A stretch of DNA of 64,000 bases from NCBI GenBank assembly GCA_009599575.1, contig VWND01000009.1, positions 930,001 through 994,000 on the forward strand. The letters are read 5' to 3'. The DNA comes from Blumeriella jaapii. Lineage: Eukaryota; Ascomycota; Leotiomycetes; Helotiales; Drepanopezizaceae. Below the pieces are notes generated by a model, which made no database searches, was not told where the DNA came from, and worked only from the letters and a program-made list of their open reading frames with translations. The position numbers and the translations under genes are program-made. Below, piece by piece: positions 56,709 through 64,000 of the stretch. Numbering within the stretch: position 1 is the first letter of the stretch; the number at the start of each line of letters is the position of its first letter.

Positions 56709-58582
56709 TTTAATGATGTTAGAGGTTTGTTGATTGATCTGAGGTTGTGGAGGTGGAGGGAGGGATGTTGCGAGGTTGGGGTTGTTGGTGTCTTTGAAGG
56801 AGAGGGAGGGCTGCCGCGGGGGATGACCACACCGACTGTGACTTGACTAGCGTGGACACGTGCCGGGCATGACTAATCAATCGTGTCTTGGTCTTGGGTA
56901 GAGAGAGTGAATGTGTCAGATGGTTACGGCCAGGCGATCCACCTCTCACTTTTGCTCGGGGCTATGCTATGGGAAAGTACTGTACAGTACTGTACTGTAC
57001 CATGATTGATAGAGACTAGGTGTCTGCTGGAACGTAGGAGATCAGTCATGCATCGGACTATGAATGTTTACTCGGACGAGACGGGAATCCTCACCGGGCC
57101 TTTTACGTCTTTTGTTACGAGAGATAGGAACGATAATACTGACCAGAGCATGAGAATTGGAATTCCTTGAATGATCCTTGCCTGTACAAACAAAAGCATC
57201 ACCAACTCGAGATTCCGTAACGGGGTGTTCGAGTATCAAGGCAGTCATTTCGACGACAACAAGTCGGGTCTTAACAAGAAAGCCGATGGTTTGGTATTCG
57301 AGGACATACCGTACAGTAAGTAAGCACTGAAGAATCGAAGCTTTTCACCGGCCCTTTCTAGTCACGTTTTACTGAGAAATCGGCTCGTACAGCACAGTAC
57401 AGTACTGTAACGTAGAAGATCGGCTTTTCTAAGAGGATATAAACGTCTTAAATCAGCACAGCCGCGCTAGTCTTTTAAAAGGCAAGTGCGATTTGTCACA
57501 CAAACAGTACAGTAAGTAGTCAAGTCGTCCTATCGGGCGGAGGATCAATTGACTTCTCAAAGTACTTCCATTTCGGGTCATGCTCCGTAGCTTCGACTCG
57601 AAATGCATGCTTCAAACCTCCGCGACTCAGATGAGAACTTGTCTAAATGGAAGTACGACATCGACCTCTCCCTCAAGAGTTTTCGATCAATCGAATCACG
57701 CAACGAGCCTTAATTCTCCACAAGTAGTCCGTCTACTCGGTAAGGCGGTAGGTTGAACCAGGCGAACGGGTCACGTTTCTTAGATCACGTTACCAAGTAG
57801 CTCATGCTCAGGCCACCGCCTGCAATAGCAGACTTCAATTTGCCATAATCAATCCATTGCTCCTGGCCTCCTATCACCAGGCCATTCGAAACTGCTCGCC
57901 ACAACGAGAAATAAACATGCGACTCAACCCAACAACACCAACATCGACGATAACCGTGCCTTGCTTGGTATCAGTCCTGAAATAGGTGAAACCAATCGTG
58001 GAAAGATCCCGCGTGGGCTGAAGTCGCAGCGGGGCCTCCCCATTTCATCATACCGTGGCATCTGTAAAGCACCTGTCCCATCTCATTTTCCCGTCCCGTT
58101 CCGGCCCGTTCACTCCGAGGAATCTGGGACTCGGTGTCGATTGACTCTGCTCTCCTTGGTCTTGGGCCAAGCGCTCGGCTATGTTTGTTTACTTTTGAAG
58201 CGATGAACGTTGGCCGGGGCTGGCTCGGCGCGGCTCGGCGAGAGGAACAAATCGGTTTCCGGTTTCCGGTTTCTACTGTATGTAACTCGCAGTACTTCTG
58301 ATGTTCTGTAGGCAGAAACGTAAATGTCACATTTCCACCCATTTCAAGTGGGAAGCATCTGGCCAACAGCTTCCTAGGATGGAAAGGCTAACTTTCTTGA
58401 ACTGGCAAGGAGCAATGTGATGGCTAAGAAGGCCGTTTGATTACTTTGTCATTGGTTTGGTATGGCTTGCCTCCCTGCATCAACTCCGGTGCTATGCTCT
58501 CGTAAAGTTGAATGCGCCCGTGGCTATGCAAGCTAGGGCAAGTACCTAGGTATACAATTATCTATTCATGTCCACTGAACGC
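56709..58582. other. Long intergenic spacer
   Basis: About 1.9 kb between ATG8 (promoter side) and the 3' end of PCF11. No gene is supported. Contains the GTACTGTACAGTACTGTACTGTACC cluster at about 56976-57001, further copies at about 57390-57405 and 57503-57513, a 12-bp inverted repeat (57562-57656), and a GGTTTCC run near 58252-58272. Confidence 0.6.
57562..57656. repeat. 12-bp perfect inverted repeat (GTACTTCCATTT arms)
   Basis: GTACTTCCATTT at 57562-57573 is repeated as its reverse complement AAATGGAAGTAC at 57645-57656, with 71 bp between. It could form a hairpin in RNA or DNA, or be a pair of binding sites. No transposon genes or target duplications are visible. Confidence 0.6.
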
Positions 58583-61107
58583 TCACGGCTCGGTTTTAAT
58601 CTTAGCTCTAAACGCGATTTGATCGTCCTGCGGTTTGAGTTAGCTACTACGTGGATGACTCTTGGTTGGTTTGGCTCACCTCAGCCTTCCGCTTTCCCAA
58701 AATGGGTTCCGGGGTGGTTCCTCGCTTGATCTGAGACGTCACGTCTTTGGCAGCCTCTTCATGGCAACTGGCATGGAAAATTCTCTCTCCAACCCATTTT
58801 GCGTCCATCCAAACAAACTCCTGCAGCTCGTCCAGCCACTTCATCTCGAATTTCTCCTGGCAGATAGGGCAGCGGCTGGCGGCGAGAGCTGGATCATCTG
58901 GAACAGGAATGTACGAAAGTTTGGTGACCGCGGCAGCTGCGGCATTGTTGGCCCCGAGCGAGGGCTCAGAAGAAATGACACCAGTTTCGCCCTCGACTTC
59001 ACGGGATTTGATCCAGTCCTGGGATTGGTTAAGAGAGACCGGTAGTGAAGACAGGGATACTCACCAGTTCGTCCACGTACCAGCTTCTGTGTTGGCCTCG
59101 AGACTCCGCCTCTTCCATGCGCTGCCTGACGTGAAAGTGCCAGTCCATGTGAGCCGCTTTCTTCTCCCTACCCTGTACATCGGACTGAAATCGTCGGCCA
59201 CATTGAGTGCACGGCGCACCAAGACCTGTGTAGAGGCTGGAAATGAGATGAGGTCGCGGGCTAGTCAGATTAGCACGCGAGGACAAGCAGATGGGGCCAG
59301 GATCTCACATTTTCAGAGAGGCGGCTTTGAGGACGACATCGTTTGGAATAGCTGCTAAGGGAGTGCGCGCTGGATTGGGAGGCGTGCTGAGAAAAGGTGG
59401 AGGAAAGCCTGGGGGGAAGTTTGTAGATGGAGGGACCAAGGTTGCAGGAAGTGTTGGTGCAGGGCCGGAGAGCATTCCAGCAGCCCGTAGTCTTTCCAGC
59501 AAAGACGTTGAGTCGACTGGTGTGGCTGTTGGACCGACAGGCGGAGGCTGCTGGTAGGCAGGCTGAGCGGGGGCTTGTGGTGGTGATTGGATAGGCGCAG
59601 CTTGAGTGGGTATTTGAGAGGTTGCCGCCTTGGCTAACAAGGCGGCAAGAGCACCAGGACCAAGAATCGAGCTCAACGTAGGTTGCTGAGCGGGAGGTTG
59701 AGCAACTACTACGGGAGTGGGACGCGGAACTGGAGATTGGATTTGAGGTGCAGGCTGAGGTCTTGATAGCTGTGCAACTTGGTCTTTGATCAGTGATATT
59801 TGGTCAGGTGGTAGCTTTTGGCTTTGCAAGATGGTTTGTAGATCAAGCAAGGCTTTCAGTTTCGTTTGTATGCTAGCATCGTGTGGGTTTTGAGGCCACT
59901 CAGCTCTCGCGGAAGAAATGAGCTTTTCAATATCATTGTTCAAATCTTCTATCCCATCTCCAGACGAGCCATAACCCAGAGACACATGCTGCTGTTGCTG
60001 TTGCTGCCAGTATCCTGTCTGTGCAGGTGGTGGCTGAGAGTACTGTTGACTTGAGGGGCGCTGTGGCACTGTGAGATTCATCAATTCATCATCGAACTTG
60101 AAACTTACCGGCGGCAGTCCGTATTGTGGCTGGTCGCTTGGCTGGCTGTACTGCTGTCCGACCGGCTGGTGCCCATGAGCTGGCTGGCCGTACTGCTGTT
60201 GAGGATAGCCTGAGGGATATCCCAATTGCTGCAGAGGCATTTGTTGAACTTGTGGATAAGCTGGAGTCTGATAGCCCGACACTTGAAAACCTGCACCTTG
60301 GTACCCCGGGGCCTGATAAACGGGTGCTTGTTGAGGCGTTGTCTGGCGATACGCGTTCGGAGGGGTTGGTGTCTCGCGGTATGGGGCCGGCGACGGGCCT
60401 GGGCGCCCTCTAGCCATGCTGGACTGAGTTCGGGTATGCTCTTGGTGAGCTTGCAGGAAAGAAGTTCGAGCCTTGATGAGAGCATTTTCGATCGGTCGTG
60501 TAACTTCCGGAGGAAAGACTGGTCGCGTGTCCATCGATCCGGGCACCGGCTCCTTCCAGGTCTTCAACATTTCGACCATCTTCGCTCGCGTGTTGTTGTC
60601 GACCAGGGCATAGGCTTCCATAAAAGTCTGGTAGAGCTGTCGACCAAAGAAGAGGGTGTAAGGCGTACCAACATTTTTCACTATCGAATCGAGCACGTAG
60701 AAAGCCGGGAGCTTTTTAGGAGGCGCCACCTGTCGAACGTGAGCAAACGAAGGAGGCCACGGGAGCAACGTAACCAAGGCGGGAGAGCATCTCTCACCTG
60801 CTTGATGTGGGTTTTCAGCGCTTCTGAGATGGCCAGGGAATGATCGGTATTTTCCTGTGAAGCAGAGTTAATCTGCGGTCTGGGGGTATCGGACCTCTCG
60901 AGAGACAAAATACCTTCGCGATCACTACAGAAGGGTCAGCACGGCTGTGTGGAGAGAAGGGGGAGGGGAGGGCGTCAATGAAGGATTTGCAGCAAGAGAT
61001 CACCTACCTGTAAGATTGCTGATTTCATAGCGAGAATTGATACCGAGATCTTTCAAGGCGTCGGCAAACGACTCAGCAATCTCATCAGACTGTCCTCCAT
61101 AAGACAT
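58583..61107 (-). CDS. PCF11: mRNA 3'-end processing factor Pcf11
   Basis: Minus-strand exons 61008-61107, 60914-60924 (11 nt), 60798-60854 (57 nt), 59309-60729, 59065-59236, 58680-59018 and 58583-58627 give 714 residues. The first 140 residues are a CTD-interacting domain: SDEIAESFADALKDLGINSR, NTDHSLAISEALKTHIKQVA, LPAFYVLDSIVKNVGTPYTL. A long Gln/Pro-rich middle (residues about 180-550) follows. Two zinc clusters lie near the C-terminus: APCTQCGRRF ... HMDWHFHVRQR, and CPICQEKFEM ... HASCHEEA. Pcf11 is a subunit of cleavage factor IA; it bridges the Ser2-phosphorylated RNA polymerase II tail to cleavage factors and aids termination. The last short exon encodes a KIKTEP tail. If its intron is retained the protein would end in NQESST, an alternative C-terminus. 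Confidence 0.9.
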
Positions 61108-62081
61108 GATGACGGAGATGGGTGGTTGAGGGCCAAAGGAAATTCAAGAGCTTTGGGACTTCAGAACGGAGAACTAATTCCAGGCGGGCCACCCCCACAA
61201 GGGTGAATCTGCCAGACGACAACTCCTTTTCAAGAACAGCTAGCTAGATCCATGCAGACATTGAATTCTCAGTGAGAAGTAGAAGTGTGTATTTGGAAAG
61301 GTTTTTCTTGTTTGGTTTTTTGGATGACTGCGACCGATCCTTCCACCTGCCTGTCAAACACCTCGCACCCAACAACCTGCGCAACCCCCCCAGCCTCTTT
61401 TCAAGTATTCTCGTGAGTCGTCCGCAGAGGGCGATCGTGATGCAGGCGCGGCTGGAGGACGTATCGTCGGGGAGCGAGAGTGGTGTTGGTGTAGCAGATG
61501 TTGTCGTTGCCGGTCGTCGTCGGCATCGCGGTCGGCGGGTTGAGGTTGAGATGGTTGAGCCAGGGAAGTGGAGCTTTGGTTGGAGCGAAGGGCGAGAGGT
61601 CGGTCGGTTGCGGAGGTCGAGGTTGATCCGCTCCGCGTCCGCGAAGGGGCCGCTCAGGCGGTACTGCCAGGCGGTCAGACGGCTTAGTCATTCGTGGATG
61701 GAGCCAAGGCGAGCTATCCTCTATCTGGGACTGGACCGCCGTACAGTCAGCGGAATCATGTGACACTTTTATTTTTGGATCCCTCGACACGGCACTGTGC
61801 AGTCTGTACCGTACAGTACAGTTTATACAGTATATACTGTACTGTACCGTATATACTGTACTTGTGACAGTTGTTACAGTACAGTACTTCCCGACCGTCG
61901 CGCCTGGTTTCACCTTCACCTCCACCTCCACCTCCACCTCCACCTTCACTTCCATCTCCACCACCTCCATTACCATTACCATCACCATCACCATCACCAT
62001 CACCATCGCCACCACCATCACCATCGCCACCTCCACCCTCTGCAGATACCAAAACTAGACTCAACCAACCCAATTGGAGCC
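61108..62081. other. Divergent spacer with CACCTC/CACCAT repeats
   Basis: Between PCF11 and the I9-like gene. Contains GTACAGTACAGTTTATACAGTATATACTGTACTGTAC near 61810-61846 and a pyrimidine/CAC repeat that ends about 45 bp before the next ATG. No gene supported. Confidence 0.6.
61905..62035 (+). repeat. CACCTC and CACCAT hexamer arrays
   Basis: Adjacent imperfect arrays of CCACCT (61915-61960) and CACCAT (61970-62030). They yield artificial Ser/Thr-, Pro- or Met/Val-rich translations and sit directly upstream of the I9-like gene, probably in its leader. Confidence 0.85.
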
Positions 62082-62425
62082 ATGAGATTCGCTATTTCCT
62101 CGATCCTGCTCGCGACCGCTACACTCGTATTTGCAGTCACCAGAGACGTCCTTGTAACTTACCCCGAGTTAACCCCGGCCGAGATCATCGCAGACTATAA
62201 GCAAACCATCATCAATGGCGGTGGCACGATTGAAGCCGATTACCCAGCATTCAGGTCAGTCTCGGGCTCTCGCGCCTTCAAGCATCACGCTGATTCTTCT
62301 CTAGGATTTTCAACGCGAAGGGGCCTGCGGAGGTCTTCGACATCATCTTGACGTCGCATGCGAATTTCACGCCTACAGTCGAGGACAACACGGTGGTCAA
62401 CACCTTACCGGTCCCCCCGAAATGA
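62082..62425 (+). CDS. Small secreted peptidase-inhibitor-I9-like protein
   Basis: Two exons, 62082-62254 and 62305-62425, give 97 residues. The N-terminus is a signal peptide (MRFAISSILLATATLVFAVT). The mature part reads DVLVTYPELTPAEIIADYKQ, then GGGTIEADYPAF, RIFNAKGPAEVFDIIL and TPTVEDNTVVNT. This is the pattern of the I9 inhibitor fold (subtilisin propeptide and yeast Pbi2-type inhibitors): a VTYP strand, an amphipathic helix, a G-G-x-I strand and a V-E-x-x strand near the end. A secreted inhibitor or chaperone of subtilases is therefore inferred. Cytosolic Pbi2 has no signal peptide, so this is a secreted version. No partner protease gene is visible nearby. Confidence 0.65.
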
Positions 62426-63250
62426 GCTGTGCGTTCGGGGAGCGACATTTGTGCTACCGCGTTGCGTGACGTTGGCATGCGGGTCGGGTGTAGAGCGTAC
62501 CTGTTGTTATGGGACGCAACCAATGTAGAGGCGCACCGGTTGGGAACTTTGGCGCTGGCTGGCTGGGTTCGGAGCGTCATGGAAGATACGCAACTACTGC
62601 CTTTCTTGTTACGAGCTGCTGTTTTCGGGCCAAAAGATGCAGCTTTCGCACTGGCAGATTCCGTCTTGCATGGCGATATCTGTACGCGTCGTACATCTGT
62701 GCCAGATTCATCTTAGCTACCTATCTATGTGGAGAAGGATTCGTCCAGATGCCACTTGTCGAACAACCAGAACTGCCCTGCGTGATGTCCTCGTACCGTC
62801 TGAATCTTCCTCGGGATCCCGAAGCTGCGAGCGGTGCCTCGGCTTGTCCGGGGGTGCCATCGCAATGTGCAAGCGTCTTCATCGCATCTTGAGATTCTGC
62901 ATTCCAAATCCTTTCTTTACCTGCATGTTCGCAGGGCACGACCGAACCATCTATGTGTGCTTGTTGACGACAACTGATACAAAGGGGTTACGTGACATAG
63001 ATCGGAGCCAAGCCAAGTACAGTACCCAAGTGACAGCCGGTCCCGTCGCGACGTCGCGTTCGGTCCGGGAGCTGCTCGAGCAAGAGAACCGACATCGATT
63101 GAAGCCAAAACTCACAAACGCCGGCAGAGCAAGATGTCAGGCACCTCTCGAACCACAGCAAACAGCCCAATTTCTGCACCGCACACCACTCTTGCCTCCG
63201 CCTGAAGATACCACCGACTCAAGTGACGGGGCGCCCTCGCGATTCCAAAA
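62426..63250. other. Intergenic spacer
   Basis: About 0.8 kb. Long open frames exist on plus but lack motifs and normal codon choice; not supported as genes. Probably contains the 3' end of the I9-like gene and the Hook promoter. Confidence 0.5.
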
Positions 63251-64000
63251 ATGCCGTACAGTCGGGCAACAGAGCAGGCCTTGCTGGAATGGGTTCGCGC
63301 TCTCTCCGTCCATCATGGTCTGGATAGCTGCTGATTGGAATGTCTAGGCCAACACCTTTCCGCTCGACACGCGCGTTGCTTCTGTGCCGGACTTGACAGA
63401 TGGAACTGTCTTTGCTAAAATGCTCGGTATGTGCCCCCTGGACTTGTCTTTGGGCTGTCTCGGAGCTAATTTTCTATGCCTAGGTGATATCGATCCCTCC
63501 TACGCCGTACAGAATCTCGAGAAGAATGCTACGACGCCGAAATGGCTGGGCCAGAAGAAGAGCTTGGAAGCAATCTACCGCTCACTGCTTCGTTACATCA
63601 ACAACACGTGTGAAGCCATGGAGGCTTTCATAACGGCGAACCCGGTAGACTTGAATGCCATCGCAGAGCACGAGGACGCAGAGGAAACTGTCAAGGTATG
63701 AAATGCCGCGTGAAGTAAAGGCCTGGTTGACTTAGGTGGTCAGTTCCTCACGATGTTTCTGATGGCTGCCATACGAGGCACGAATACCGAGAAGTATGTC
63801 TCCATCATTACAACAGCTCTCGGCGCACCTACACAAACCGCCATTGCCGACATCATCAAGCAGGTAGGTGCACCACGTTGTAGGGATGCCGTGGACACTA
63901 ACCCTTTTCCCAGGTAGATGCAGTTGAAGATACCCCGTCTAGCGTGACCGCTCCTCCGGCACAGGTTGGTGACCCTGGTCTCGCTCTCGAAGGAAAGTAT
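63251..64000 (+). CDS. Hook-family dynein adaptor, 5' part only
   Basis: Exons 63251-63292, 63348-63426, 63484-63695, 63744-63863 and 63914 to the end of the window; the gene continues beyond 64000. Splicing gives MPYSRATEQALLEW joined to ANTFPLDTRVASVPDLTDGT, then DIDPSYAVQNLEKNATTPKW, LEAIYRSLLRYINNTCEAME, and EHEDAEETVKFLTMFLMAAI. This is the N-terminal Hook domain (calponin-homology-like), which binds the dynein light intermediate chain. In filamentous fungi Hook links dynein to early endosomes. The first donor (GTTCGC) is non-canonical in its context but is the only one that restores the LLEW-NTFPL family motif. The coiled coil expected downstream is outside the window. Confidence 0.8.

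Noticed and set aside
57716..57776. Possible tRNA-like segment
   Set aside because: A partial GGTTGAAC-like B box is present, but no acceptor stem or anticodon arm can be paired.
61401..62036. Minus-strand frame rich in Met-Val repeats
   Set aside because: Translation of the CACCAT array; not a protein-coding gene.

Overview
The window comes from the nuclear genome of a filamentous ascomycete (Pezizomycotina-type). Nearly every gene is split by short GT-AG introns of about 43-100 nt, and the gene set is that of a fungus with a chitin/glucan wall: ATG8, HAP2, PMT2, PMT4, SEC10, RNA1, PCF11, TRM5, SIL1, GGC1, NCE101, a fungal complex I subunit and a Hook adaptor. The species cannot be named from the sequence. 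I assembled exon structures by hand. For most genes the exon sums are multiples of three and the splice joins restore family motifs.

Layout. 1-549: 3' end of a CCCH zinc-finger gene. 2140-7537: a very large secreted oxidase gene joining a PQQ/beta-propeller-like region, Ig-like repeats, a WSC domain and a complete laccase-like multicopper oxidase. 7538-9403: a repeat-rich spacer with three minisatellites. 9404-11375: a major-facilitator transporter gene that appears to carry an out-of-frame deletion. 11892-15603: SIL1, a small chromodomain gene, a complex I subunit and a SET-domain gene. 16107-17480: a secreted GH5 glycosidase. 17481-22091: a gene-poor stretch with an 18-bp minisatellite. 22092-24545: a C2H2 transcription factor. 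25286-35705: two protein O-mannosyltransferases (PMT4 on minus, PMT2 on plus) flanking a mitochondrial RidA-family gene and a membrane RING-H2 ligase. 35706-40486: low-complexity spacer and leader of HAP2 (40487-41512). 43110-45463: mitochondrial GTP/GDP carrier GGC1 and NCE101. 46553-56708: TRM5, an AlkB-like dioxygenase, SEC10, RNA1 and ATG8. 58583-61107: PCF11. 62082-62425: a small secreted I9-inhibitor-like protein. 63251-64000: 5' part of a Hook gene running off the end.

Functionally this is mostly a housekeeping region (secretory pathway: SIL1, PMT2, PMT4, SEC10, NCE101; RNA metabolism: PCF11, TRM5; transport and autophagy: RNA1, ATG8, Hook). Accessory secreted enzymes (tri-domain oxidase, GH5, I9-like protein) and a damaged transporter are interspersed. 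Intergenic DNA is unusually rich in the self-complementary string TACTGTACAGTA and its variants, which also form the core of the 18-bp minisatellite, and in short perfect tandem duplications.

The most unusual item is the 1,615-residue beta-propeller/WSC/multicopper oxidase gene.
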